Of a DNA stretch of 64,000 bases, positions 1-8,517 are shown in pieces. Within the stretch, counting starts at the first letter, position 1. Every line of letters begins with the position of its first letter. The stretch spans positions 1 to 64,000 of the forward strand of contig CAZPOV010000006.1 of the NCBI GenBank assembly GCA_964588335.1, in the 5' to 3' direction. The notes beneath the pieces were generated by a model that saw nothing but the letters and a program-made list of their open reading frames with translations, did not search any database and was not told where the DNA came from. The stretch comes from JAGQZY01 sp964588335 (lineage in GTDB: Bacteria; Bdellovibrionota; Bdellovibrionia; Bdellovibrionales; JAGQZY01). A program made the translations under genes and the position numbers.

Positions 1-37
1 CACTTCTTAAGGCCTGAATAGTGAATCTGATTATTCT

Positions 38-66
38 TTCCACGATTTTTTAAAGCTTGCTATAAT
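38..66 (+). promoter_or_regulatory. possible promoter of the prepilin-like pair
   Basis: A perfect TATAAT hexamer lies at 61-66, with a poor -35 match (TTCCAC, 38-43) 17 bases upstream. It sits 37 bases before the first prepilin-like ATG. Only the -10 box is convincing. Confidence 0.4.
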
Positions 67-102
67 ATAGACAACAGTTTTTTAAATAGGTCGGGCGTTT
101 AT

Positions 103-1227
103 ATGAAAGAACTTGAAAGATTAAAATCTAATCTCGGCATGTCTCTTATTGAGGTCATGATCGTGATGACCATTATGAGTCTGATTGGTTTGGGAACCGC
201 GACTTTAATGAAAAATATGTTCTCAATCCAAAGACGAAGCAGTTTGAAGTCAGTGGCTGCTGATATTCAAAATCAGATGGAAACCATGTTGAAAAATGAT
301 ACTGCTTGGGCGGCGACAGTGAACCACGCCTCCAACGTAGGAATCAACTGTCTGCAAGACGGTGTCGGCGGTTGTAACCATCGCCCCTATTCAGGAAACC
401 CAGCAGCACCTGGTCAAGCGTTAGCAAACAATTTAAATATTTTTGATACCACTGGAACAAACTTCTATAATGGCTTTGTTCCTGGACGAGGATTCAGTGA
501 TACCGGTGCCAACTGTGGAAGTTTTGACCCTGCCGGTAACGCCGGTTCAGATGCTTGCCCGTTCCGCTATAATTTTTCAGTTTATTCCGAGTGCCCGGGT
601 GCTGTCGCCACCTGTCCCAAACCACAAATTACAATTTTAGGGATCATGCTCTTCAACCCAGCCGATCCCAGTGATCCTCGCAACCGACTGAATGTGGACG
701 ATTACACCATCGAACTGCGCCGGGGTGAACGGGTTCGCTACGAACCCCTTGAAATTCAGTATTCTGTGACCACCAACAACGGTGGTGGTAACTGTCCAGC
801 TGTTTTAAGCAACTGGCGAGGCCGCCCGATCAACCCCGCTCCAGAGTATGATGTCGGTGGCAATATCGTCGGCATCAACGGTGCTGGAGGACGTTTCACT
901 CTGCGCCCGGGAACTTATGAGTGCAAGGTGGTGGCACAAGCCTTTGAAGCCCTTGACGGTTTCAGCGTTCGTTTGCGCGATCTTGACAATGACATTCCCT
1001 ACCCTATTGGCGGCGGTTTTTCTGGCACCAACGCGACGGCCTACGCCACCGGCACAGTGACCCTACAGTTGACAGCCAACACGCGAATCCGTCTGGAGCA
1101 TTCTTGTGGTGGACCTAACAGTGAACATCCCGAACATGATTTTGAGATGGGGATTCCTTCAGCTGGTTCAGCCGGCTATGCGGGCGGCAGTGTGTTCACA
1201 TCGATCACATGCGTGCGATCGTCGTAG
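103..1227 (+). CDS. prepilin-type N-methylation protein, copy A
   Basis: This 374-residue protein starts with a type III (prepilin) signal: a short basic leader ending in Gly, then MSLIEVMIVM with Glu at position +5 of the mature form and a hydrophobic helix of about 20 residues. PilD-type peptidases cleave and N-methylate such proteins, which then enter type IV pilus or type II secretion pseudopilus fibres. The large Cys-containing C-terminal domain (motifs DACPFRYN, GGGNC, CGGPNS) matches no family I can name. It is far longer than a major pilin (about 150 residues), so a minor pilin or pseudopilin with a globular head is the likeliest role. The next gene, 13 bases downstream, is a paralogue; the two are probably co-transcribed. 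Confidence 0.8.
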   Translation: MKELERLKSNLGMSLIEVMIVMTIMSLIGLGTATLMKNMFSIQRRSSLKSVAADIQNQMETMLKNDTAWAATVNHASNVGINCLQDGVGGCNHRPYSGNPAAPGQALANNLNIFDTTGTNFYNGFVPGRGFSDTGANCGSFDPAGNAGSDACPFRYNFSVYSECPGAVATCPKPQITILGIMLFNPADPSDPRNRLNVDDYTIELRRGERVRYEPLEIQYSVTTNNGGGNCPAVLSNWRGRPINPAPEYDVGGNIVGINGAGGRFTLRPGTYECKVVAQAFEALDGFSVRLRDLDNDIPYPIGGGFSGTNATAYATGTVTLQLTANTRIRLEHSCGGPNSEHPEHDFEMGIPSAGSAGYAGGSVFTSITCVRSS

Positions 1228-1240
1228 GGGTCGCCATACT

Positions 1241-2311
1241 ATGAAAAGACTCAACCAGGGATATTCATTAATGGAAATACTTGTGGTGCTCGCCATCGTT
1301 GGCCTGATGGGCCTGGGAACCACCACTCTGGTCACCAACATGCTTAAACTCAATCAACGGACCTTAGCTAAGTCGAATTTAATTTCGGTCAAAGACATGA
1401 TTGAGAAAAACATTAAAAATGATGATGCTTGGGCGCAAACTATTTGTAGAGGAAACCCGACCCTAGCAGGATGTTCACCAGCGCCAGCCCCTGGTCGACT
1501 CAGCTGTTTGTTTGACGGTGACAACGTGCCCTGTACTCATAATTTAACTATCACCAACCCCCCTCTTTACAACCGTAACGGCGAAATCATCTACAACCCT
1601 GGTGTCGCCACCAGTGGCTTCACCATCGATGGAGGCACCTGTAACGCCTTTGGTGGGAATGATGCTTGTCCGTTCCGCTACAATATCAACGTCGTTTTGG
1701 TCTGCCCGGGAACTGAAACTCAATGCCTGAAGCCTGATGTTCGAATTGACGCCACGGCTGTGGTCAGTACGGGCACGCAAGCCTCCCTTGCCAACCGTAT
1801 CGACACCGATGATTACGCCATTAGTTTTATTCGCAATCAAGAGGTTCGTTACGAACCTCTCGAAGTGGTGCACCAAGTGACCACCAATGCCGGTGGTGGC
1901 AACTGCCTCAACGGAACCGCCGTACCCCGCCGTCTCGACGAGATCACCTATGATGTGGGCAATAATATTCTAGGATTACCAGGCAACGCGGGCGTCCGGC
2001 TGCGAGCTGGTGAGTACGATTGCGAAGTGATTGCCTCTGGCTTTGAAGCTCTTGATGGATTTACCATAGAAGTGGCGTACCCCGGAAACTCGGTGGTGAT
2101 CGGAACTGGATACAGTGATGTCAATGGCACCGCCACGGTTCAAGGAAATGCTGAAGTCAGCTTAGCGGCCGATGGTATCGTCCGTATCATGCACACCTGT
2201 GGTGGCCCCAACAGTGTGCATCCGGAGCACAATTTTGAACGGGGAATTCCTATTTCCGACTATTCCTCTGGTACCACTTTCACACGCTTCACCTGCATTC
2301 GAAACCACTAA
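1241..2311 (+). CDS. prepilin-type N-methylation protein, copy B
   Basis: A 356-residue paralogue of the preceding gene. I chose ATG 1241 because it puts a short basic leader (MKRLNQG) directly before the methylation motif YSLMEILVVL, with Glu at +5; the frame is open further upstream, but that part overlaps the previous gene and would spoil the leader. The body shares with copy A the blocks DACPFRYN, VRYEPLE, GGGNC, FEALDGF and CGGPNS followed by HPEH, in the same order, so the pair arose by tandem duplication. The function is inferred: a minor pilin or pseudopilin with a globular C-terminal head. No pilus assembly gene lies in the window. Confidence 0.8.
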   Translation: MKRLNQGYSLMEILVVLAIVGLMGLGTTTLVTNMLKLNQRTLAKSNLISVKDMIEKNIKNDDAWAQTICRGNPTLAGCSPAPAPGRLSCLFDGDNVPCTHNLTITNPPLYNRNGEIIYNPGVATSGFTIDGGTCNAFGGNDACPFRYNINVVLVCPGTETQCLKPDVRIDATAVVSTGTQASLANRIDTDDYAISFIRNQEVRYEPLEVVHQVTTNAGGGNCLNGTAVPRRLDEITYDVGNNILGLPGNAGVRLRAGEYDCEVIASGFEALDGFTIEVAYPGNSVVIGTGYSDVNGTATVQGNAEVSLAADGIVRIMHTCGGPNSVHPEHNFERGIPISDYSSGTTFTRFTCIRNH

Positions 2312-2399
2312 GCTTAGCTGTTACCTAAAAGCCCCTAAAAATTTTACAAAGCCCCGAGCTTTCCTAGTGGTCATTTAGGATATTCAATACACTCCTTGG

Positions 2400-4115
2400 G
2401 TGCTATCCCAAACCGTTCTCTCTCAAATACTAAAAGTTTTTACTTTATGGGTGATTGTGACCGTCTCAGCAGCATCGCAGGCGCAAACCCTACAATGTCA
2501 GGAAATTTACCGTCGGCCTCATCAGGAGGCGCCAATGCTGGTGATTCGTGATCTTTGGCTCGGTTTTGCAAGGCGCACGGGCTCGCACTCAGACTATAAA
2601 TACCTCGCCGACCTGATTATGCGACAAACATCGTGGGCGCAACGGCGCTTGTCCATCGATCAGGCAAAGAACTACCGCCGTCAAATATACAATCGCTTGA
2701 GATTGGCCGGACAAAACCATAGTGCAGCGGCCCGCCTTTCCCAGACAGCATACGCCCGCCGTATTCTGGAAAATCTTTTCGAGTTTAAAACGCAATTGAA
2801 AAACATTGACCAGACTCAACTCGGGCCACGCCTTGAAATTCAGGCGACCGGTTTGAGCTTTTTCAATTTTCCGGCGTTGAATCAAATGTTTCGCGGTCTC
2901 GAAAATGCTTGGACGCAATTGATTAAACGCGTGAACTTCGAACCTGGAGGCAGTCTCCTTCGCGTTGATGATATTATTTTTATGGCCGGAGGACGATTTC
3001 GCGAAAGCTATTACTGGGATTCCTTTTTTGGCTCTTTGGGCCTGGTCGTCACAGGGCGAACCAACCTCGTGGTCCGCGCCATGAACAAATATATTCAAGA
3101 GATCAATGAGCACGGTTTTATTCGAAATGGGGGCCGATCTTATTACTCGACCCGTTCGCAGCCTCCCGTGATCAGCATGATGGCTCGATTGGTCTACGAC
3201 AACACCCGCCATTGGCGCCCCGAAAACCGCCGCCCGATTGACCAGTGGCTGCAAGGTGATGTCCTGAAAGCTTTGGAAAAAGATTACCATGACTTTTGGA
3301 TGCGCGAGCGATGGGATCAAGAAACCGGATTGAATTTTTACTCGGACTCTTTAAACACACCTCGCCCCGAAGCCCACTCGCGAGATCGAACCGAAGACAT
3401 CGCTCGTAGTGAAAGAGACTGTCGTGGCGAATGCGAATCGGGTCAGGATTTTACAGATGTGTTCGCAGGTCAAGCCAGTCGCACTCTTTCGGTTCAGCTC
3501 AATGCCTTTCTGTTCGGCTACGAAATGAACCTTTCATGGCTTCATTCCTTAAAAGGCAACACCGAGGTGGCGCAGCTTTATCGCCAAAAAGCCCAGCAGC
3601 GGGCCGATGCCATGCAAACCTATCTTCGCGACCCAGAGGGACTGTATCGAAACTACAACCTTGAAAAGCGAACCCTGAACGCCGGCGTCTCAGGAGAGAT
3701 ATTTTCTTTACTTTTCACTCGCGCACTCACTCCTGAACAGGCCGCGATCATGGTGCCGCGAGCTTTGCAGCTTCTTGAAAAAGACGGTGGGATCTCGGCC
3801 TCCACTTTGTTGCAATCAAAAAAACAGTGGGACGGAAACTACGGCTGGGCACCATATCAGATCATGGCGGTGCAAGGGTTGAAGAACTATGGGTACGAGG
3901 CTGAAGCTCATCGCTTGATGCTAAAATGGGTCTCGACCAACCTCAGCATTTTTGAAGAAACCGGTCAGTTTTATGAAAAAGTTGATGTTTCTACAGGGCG
4001 CCTTCCGCTCGCGGATAACTCCAAATATCCTAACCAAGTGGGATTTCTTTGGACCAATTCGTCAGTGGTTTGGATGTTGCACCAACTGGGTTATCGGTTT
4101 CAACAAGTCCAATAA
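2400..4115 (+). CDS. treA: periplasmic trehalase (GH37)
   Basis: The 571-residue product carries both trehalase signatures: AGGRFRESYYWDSF (about residues 196-210) and QWDGNYGWAP (about 480-490). The usual catalytic residues can be placed: the general-acid Asp in ESGQDF (about 347) and a Glu in FYEKVDV (about 524). It hydrolyses trehalose to two glucoses. The N-terminus has a hydrophobic segment ending in AASQAQ, a Sec signal peptide, so it acts in the periplasm. The GTG start at 2400 is chosen because later starts would lose the signal peptide; no strong ribosome binding site is seen. The length fits the family. The gene stands alone, ending four bases from the convergent OmpA-like gene, with no trehalose transport or synthesis gene nearby. 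Confidence 0.88.
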   Translation: MLSQTVLSQILKVFTLWVIVTVSAASQAQTLQCQEIYRRPHQEAPMLVIRDLWLGFARRTGSHSDYKYLADLIMRQTSWAQRRLSIDQAKNYRRQIYNRLRLAGQNHSAAARLSQTAYARRILENLFEFKTQLKNIDQTQLGPRLEIQATGLSFFNFPALNQMFRGLENAWTQLIKRVNFEPGGSLLRVDDIIFMAGGRFRESYYWDSFFGSLGLVVTGRTNLVVRAMNKYIQEINEHGFIRNGGRSYYSTRSQPPVISMMARLVYDNTRHWRPENRRPIDQWLQGDVLKALEKDYHDFWMRERWDQETGLNFYSDSLNTPRPEAHSRDRTEDIARSERDCRGECESGQDFTDVFAGQASRTLSVQLNAFLFGYEMNLSWLHSLKGNTEVAQLYRQKAQQRADAMQTYLRDPEGLYRNYNLEKRTLNAGVSGEIFSLLFTRALTPEQAAIMVPRALQLLEKDGGISASTLLQSKKQWDGNYGWAPYQIMAVQGLKNYGYEAEAHRLMLKWVSTNLSIFEETGQFYEKVDVSTGRLPLADNSKYPNQVGFLWTNSSVVWMLHQLGYRFQQVQ

Positions 4116-4119
4116 CAAA

Positions 4120-5760
4120 TCAATGGGTGATCACATTCATTTCGACACGTCGATTTTTCAGACGTCCCAATTTGGTTTTGTTGCTGGCAATTGGCCGTGA
4201 CTCTCCATAGCCGCGGGCTTGAATCTTCCGCCCTGGCAATTTCAGTTCATTCACCAAAATCAGTTTGATGGTTTCGGCACGACGCTGGCTTAAGTTTTGA
4301 TTGTACTGACGCCCTCCCACACTATCGGTATGACCTTCAATGACAATCTTATTAAGCTTGTTACGAATTTTCGTTAGATAGCCGATTTTTTTCCGGAACC
4401 TTTTACGCGAATTGGGCGTCAGTTTTGCTGTGCCTGTGATAAAATTTAAATTACCAAGATCGACATTTTGGATCTTATCGACTTCACAGCCTCGCTCGGT
4501 GACACGCACGCCGGTCGGTGTTTGTGGACAAAGATCGTAGTCATTCAGGACCCCGTCGGCATCGGAATCCATGGATTCGTAGGCCACTGAGTTATCGCCC
4601 TTTTTGCGCGGACAGCCGACCGCATCGACGGCGACACCTGTCCGTGTGTTGGGGCACTGGTCATCGGCATTATCAACACCATCAAAATCATCATCTAAAA
4701 TAGCTGAATCAATAGATATGGGACAACCATAACGATCCACCATGGTATTGGCAGGGGTTCCAGGACAGCGATCGTCAACATCTCTGACACCATCACCATC
4801 ACGATCTTTCACTTCAAACTTTTTAACCATTCCTCCATGCTCACCTCGGCCATAGATCTCTCCGTTCGGTGGACCAAAGTAAAAATTCAAGCCTGCATAA
4901 AATCGAAACTCGGGCGTCGACAGTCCTTGATACAATCCACGGGTCACACCAACCTGACCTTCCATGCGTTTAAAAAACTTTTGCTTTGCCCCTAACAGAA
5001 TCTCTAAGTTCGAAGGTGAACGATCGGTTTCATTGAGTGGCGAGTGGGTCGCCGAAGAACCATAAAGTTCTCCGATAAAATAAGTTTTCCAATTCTGATA
5101 CCAATAATTAAGACCCAAGGAGTAGAAAATTTGGTTTTCAATGGGTTCTATAGAAAATCCAGGAATCGCGTCGCCGGTGTTGCGCATACGGTAACCGGCA
5201 TTCACCGCCCACCTTAAGGTTCTTGAAGTTGTTCTTTCATAAAAAGCACCCGCGGCAATCGACGGGCCTGGGCCATCGCCAAGGTAAGGGTTATTTTCAA
5301 TATTGTTAAAATTGACTCCCAGCAAAGCCCCTATTTTTGCTTTGTTGGTATTTATAAATCGTACCTTTGAGTCCAACCGAAACGACTCGCGCCCGGAGTC
5401 ACTCAGTGCATTACCAAGAGAATTCTCAGCCACACTATCGTGAATAAGGTTGGTCATACTAAAACCGATACTCCAGCCTTTTGAAACCCCAACGGCTCCG
5501 TGAACATTCGTGGTGATTCGATGATCGTTGGGCGCCTCTCCCCCTAAGTTGGATTGCGGCAGACTCTGTATGCCGTAATCCAAAAACAGACCCAAATTAA
5601 AATAACCCGGTTTATGGGTCTCCCCCGATTCCACTGTGACATAGCCCAGCCCGTCCGTTGAGGGATTGAAGTTGTTCAGGTCCGAACCAATAACATTGGC
5701 CAAAGTGGCCTTCGAACACAGAAGAAGGATCGAGAAGGAAACTATTCGAATTTTTTTCAT
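4120..5760 (-). CDS. OmpA-family outer-membrane protein with TSP3 repeats
   Basis: A 546-residue secreted protein with a Sec signal peptide (about 1-21). The first 300 residues are rich in alternating aromatic and polar strands, as in an outer-membrane beta barrel. About residues 315-425 hold three thrombospondin type 3-like calcium-binding repeats (DRDGDGVRDVDDRCPGTP and relatives, each followed by a GCP or GCE). Residues 430-546 form an OmpA C-terminal domain (EGHTDSVGGRQYN, LSQRRAETI, GYGESRPIASN, NRRVEMNV), which binds peptidoglycan. The likely role is to link the outer membrane to the cell wall, possibly as a porin. It converges on the trehalase gene and diverges from a small secreted protein; the intergenic 5761-5980 must hold both promoters. 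Confidence 0.85.
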   Translation of the reverse strand: MKKIRIVSFSILLLCSKATLANVIGSDLNNFNPSTDGLGYVTVESGETHKPGYFNLGLFLDYGIQSLPQSNLGGEAPNDHRITTNVHGAVGVSKGWSIGFSMTNLIHDSVAENSLGNALSDSGRESFRLDSKVRFINTNKAKIGALLGVNFNNIENNPYLGDGPGPSIAAGAFYERTTSRTLRWAVNAGYRMRNTGDAIPGFSIEPIENQIFYSLGLNYWYQNWKTYFIGELYGSSATHSPLNETDRSPSNLEILLGAKQKFFKRMEGQVGVTRGLYQGLSTPEFRFYAGLNFYFGPPNGEIYGRGEHGGMVKKFEVKDRDGDGVRDVDDRCPGTPANTMVDRYGCPISIDSAILDDDFDGVDNADDQCPNTRTGVAVDAVGCPRKKGDNSVAYESMDSDADGVLNDYDLCPQTPTGVRVTERGCEVDKIQNVDLGNLNFITGTAKLTPNSRKRFRKKIGYLTKIRNKLNKIVIEGHTDSVGGRQYNQNLSQRRAETIKLILVNELKLPGRKIQARGYGESRPIASNKTKLGRLKNRRVEMNVITH

Positions 5761-5980
5761 GCCCTATTGTCAGCAATCCCGAGTCTAAACTCAAGTGATC
5801 TTAGAGAGATAAGATGGAGCCCGACCAAAGTTAGATGGCCCTAAGAGTCATTCCTTTAAAGCGCCACGGGAAGGGACCGTCAGGCCTTCTGCCCTTGAAT
5901 AAATGTACACATTCTATGCAAACACCTTGCAATCAATAGAGCCACCATTTTGCTACCTTTAAATCATGGAGGAAGACTTT

Positions 5981-6316
5981 ATGAACAACCCATCAACGAC
6001 ACTGGCCATTCTTATCATTATTGGCGGATTTTTATTTCTTCCAAAAGCCGGTCTCGCAGACAGTGAAGCCTCGTTCAGCGAGTCCTATCGCCAAACCAAC
6101 CAACAATTTAACTCGGCTTACAAAGACGCTGGAACCGGTCCCGGCCCGATTATCACCAAAGATCCGAAAAGCCCGGCGCAATCCCGACCAGAACCTCGAA
6201 GTCCCACTCAGGATGATCAGCCCTCACAACTTGAAACTGTGGATCCCACGCGAACCGACAATTCTTTATTGGTTCCTGAGGACCGGAACAATGTGATCGA
6301 CCCAAGTGCGGATTAA
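5981..6316 (+). CDS. small secreted proline-rich protein
   Basis: I place the start at ATG 5981 because TGGAGGAAG at 5967-5974 is a well-spaced ribosome binding site; an upstream in-frame ATG at 5966 lies inside that site. The 111-residue product has a Sec signal peptide ending near GLADSEA. The mature part is hydrophilic, low in complexity and rich in Pro, Asp and Arg (KSPAQSRPEPRSPTQDDQPS), so it is probably disordered. I do not recognise a family. A periplasmic linker or envelope-associated peptide is possible, but nothing in the sequence shows a function. Confidence 0.6.
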   Translation: MNNPSTTLAILIIIGGFLFLPKAGLADSEASFSESYRQTNQQFNSAYKDAGTGPGPIITKDPKSPAQSRPEPRSPTQDDQPSQLETVDPTRTDNSLLVPEDRNNVIDPSAD

Positions 6317-6431
6317 AACAAGGAAGACAGCCACTCCCCGTACAGAGACGATCGGCGGTTCTAACGCCAAGGAGATTGTCGAAGCCCGCCGCAAAGCCCT
6401 TCCCACCCTTCGGCTGCGATAAGGATATTTC

Positions 6432-7457
6432 GTGGTGAACCTTAAAAGCATTATTTATTCGATATTGGGATTGATTTTCATCACCCTGTCGATCATTGCC
6501 CCCAAGATGTTGTTGCTGTTATTTGCCGGTTACATCTTTCACGTCTTCCTATCCTCACTCAGTCAAAAGACTCAGCAACTTCTACCAATCAGCTATTCTG
6601 TCAGTCTTGGACTGGTCCTCACCGTTTTATTTATATTGTTTGCCGGTTACTGGGTTTACTTGGTACCGGTTCTGAGCGATCAGGTGTCTCAGTTTGCTGA
6701 AAAAATACCAGAATTGAAAAGTCGATTGGTCGAACTGCTTTCCCCTTATTTTTCCAAACCCGTATTAGAAAGAGAACTCAGTTTCGAAAGCTTAAAAGAA
6801 GTGGCCAAGGGTAAGGCTTTCTTGAAAGAGATGAATGCCTTAGCGTCGGGTCTTCTATTTACGCTCACTTCGTTTTTTGTGGTGCTTATCATAGGTATCT
6901 ATTTCGCCATCTCTCCCCAGCAGTATCGAAATATCCTCACCAGCTTGATTCCGCCAAACCTACGTAACGAGGCCGATGGCCTGTTTAGCAAAATTCATAA
7001 ATCCATCAAGTGGTGGTTGGTGGGTCGGCTCTCAAGCATGGGACTGGTCGCTCTGCTATCCACCATCGGCTTGGCGGTATTGGATATTCAGCTGGCGCTG
7101 GCTTTGGGACTTTTTGCCGGCGTCGCATCGTTTATACCAAACTTAGGACCCATTATATCTGTGGTCCCGGCTGTGCTGGTGGCGCTCCTTCATTCGCCGC
7201 AAACAGCTTTATCAGTGCTCATTTTATACTTAGGAATTCAGACGGTTGAAAGTTATTTTATCACGCCTTTTATAACGGACAAAGTGGTCTCCATTCCCCC
7301 CGCTTGGCTGATTGGACTGCAACTGATAATTGGGAGCACGTACGGTATTTTAGGCTTGGCTCTGGCGGCTCCAATGATGGTCGTGATGGTGGTTTTAACA
7401 CGACAGATTTTTATTAAAAAAATACTCGGCGATCCGTCCATTGAAAGTCTGGTTTGA
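6432..7457 (+). CDS. AI-2E family transporter (PerM/TqsA-like)
   Basis: The 341-residue product is an inner-membrane protein with about seven to eight hydrophobic segments: paired helices at the N-terminus, a soluble loop at roughly residues 85-135 (QVSQFAEKIPELKSRLVELL), and a C-terminal block with the family features FIPNLGPIISVVPAVLVALL and SYFITPFITDKVVSIPP. Members export autoinducer-2, act as Na+/H+ antiporters or have unknown substrates, so the substrate here is undetermined. The start is one of two adjacent GTG codons (6432 or 6435), preceded by AAGGAT at 6421. It has no obvious operon partner. Confidence 0.85.
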   Translation: MVNLKSIIYSILGLIFITLSIIAPKMLLLLFAGYIFHVFLSSLSQKTQQLLPISYSVSLGLVLTVLFILFAGYWVYLVPVLSDQVSQFAEKIPELKSRLVELLSPYFSKPVLERELSFESLKEVAKGKAFLKEMNALASGLLFTLTSFFVVLIIGIYFAISPQQYRNILTSLIPPNLRNEADGLFSKIHKSIKWWLVGRLSSMGLVALLSTIGLAVLDIQLALALGLFAGVASFIPNLGPIISVVPAVLVALLHSPQTALSVLILYLGIQTVESYFITPFITDKVVSIPPAWLIGLQLIIGSTYGILGLALAAPMMVVMVVLTRQIFIKKILGDPSIESLV

Positions 7458-7693
7458 ACGCCGAACTAGCAATTGAACGAGTGAGTTAGGGGGTCGATGC
7501 CCCGAACACTAAGATTTTTTTCAACGGACTGAATTTATGACGGATTAAAGAGTCTCTGCCTTCATCTCTTTCCATAAACTAAACTCTGTTGGACCTTGAC
7601 GTTCCTTAAGCGTGCCGTCCCCGGGCCTGAAAATTGGCTTTTGAAGGTTAAAGCGCAATGGGGCCTGACGACATCCATTCCCCTGTGAAGTTT

Positions 7694-7786
7694 CTAGCGC
7701 TCGTAAAGCTTCGGTCGGCGAGGTCGAAATTTTTCTTCAAAAATACTGAGGTCAATTTTTTTGGGCACTTGCGGTTCTAAACTCAT
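7694..7786 (-). CDS. putative 30-residue protein with strong RBS
   Basis: On the minus strand TAAGGAGGACTTGAT leads into an ATG at 7786, an almost ideal Shine-Dalgarno sequence at ideal spacing. The frame runs 30 codons to TAG (7694-7696). The peptide is hydrophilic and basic at its C-terminus, beginning MSLEPQVPKK and ending RPRRPKLYER, with no signal peptide or membrane segment. No homologue is known to me. The strength of the ribosome site is the main support. It could also be the intact start of a decayed longer gene. Confidence 0.5.
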   Translation of the reverse strand: MSLEPQVPKKIDLSIFEEKFRPRRPKLYER

Positions 7787-8067
7787 ATCAAGTCCTCCTT
7801 AGTGAGCAACGTAGCAGATCAACCTCTTTTCAACGTTTAAATGATAATAAAGGTCTGTTTAATTATTTAATCAAACGACAAGCGCTCATGCCCCCTTGCT
7901 TGCAACAGAAGGACTGGATGATCACCCTGGTAACAAGAAACCTCCGATCATCTCTCACCTCATCACAATGAACAGGGCAGAAAATTGTCACCAAGCCCCT
8001 GCCATTCTATGAGTAAAATTTGGCTTTGGAACCCATTCGAGCTACCATAGATCTATGATAAAACCGT

Positions 8068-8114
8068 CGGTATACCGTTAACAGTTAACAGTTAACGGTT
8101 AGCTGTATACGGTA
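8068..8114. repeat. GTTAACA heptamer array in an imperfect palindrome
   Basis: Three tandem copies of a 7-base unit (GTTAACA, GTTAACA, GTTAACG) and a degenerate fourth (GTTAGCT) occupy about 8077-8104. The array is bounded by inverted ends: ACCGTTAAC on the left and GTTAACGGT on the right, with GTATAC at 8070-8075 and 8105-8110. GTTAAC is itself a palindrome, so the array is a series of phased dyads, one per 7 bases, as expected of a multi-site protein-binding region. Its role is unknown. Confidence 0.55.
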
Positions 8115-8216
8115 GTGTGAAGACGACCAACACAGGAGGCCGCCCGCGCGGCCGACAACATCAGACAACTTTAAGAATATGGGAAGTGTAAACAACCAGG
8201 AGTGGTGATCTAAAGT

Positions 8217-8293
8217 TGGTCGGCCCGACTGGATTTGAACCAGCGACCTCATCCACCCCAAGGATGCGCGCTACCAAGCTGCGCCACGGGCCG
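8217..8293 (-). tRNA. tRNA-Pro (anticodon GGG)
   Basis: Read on the minus strand, the 77-base gene folds as a standard cloverleaf. The acceptor stem is CGGCCCG paired with CGGGCCG, with discriminator A and an encoded CCA end (8217-8219). The D arm contains AGCTTGGTAGC, the anticodon stem is CATCC/GGATG around the loop TTGGGGT, giving anticodon GGG (proline, codons CCC and CCU), and the T arm contains GGTTCAAATCC. A TTGACT hexamer at 8341-8336 may be its -35 box; a good -10 box is not visible. Confidence 0.95.
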
Positions 8294-8517
8294 ACACGAA
8301 TGGAGAACTGTGTTTTTCTAAAATTACCTTAGTAAAGTCAATGGGTTTAAAGCTTATACCTTGGAGTCCGAAGCTACCTTATGGGGCTGTGTCTAAGGAT
8401 CAGACAGTTTGCCTATGAAAACCGTGAAATATGTTCCTCCCTCTGGAAATTTATAAAGTTTTATCGCCAGTTATGCCATATAGCGTCGTAAGAACTTTAT
8501 TTATTTAGGGATGGATC

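Larger units (their letters stand above)
7458..8216. other. gene-poor intergenic stretch
   Basis: About 760 bases between the AI-2E permease and tRNA-Pro contain no long reading frame on either strand. Within it are a likely 30-residue ORF on the minus strand (7694-7786), an array of GTTAAC heptamers (8076-8104) and a GC-rich inverted repeat GGCCGCCCGCGCGGCC (8138-8153), which lies about 60 bases past the 3' end of the tRNA and could help end its transcript. A short inverted pair AACTTTA/TAAAGTT flanks 8167-8217. The rest shows nothing I can name. Confidence 0.5.

Noticed and set aside
2589..3320. Long open frame (243 codons) on the minus strand inside the trehalase gene
   Set aside because: It is antisense to a clearly recognised GH37 enzyme, has no ribosome site and no family pattern; a codon-bias shadow.
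8138..8293. tRNA-Pro as an integration site of a mobile element
   Set aside because: No integrase gene and no direct repeat of the tRNA 3' end were found nearby.
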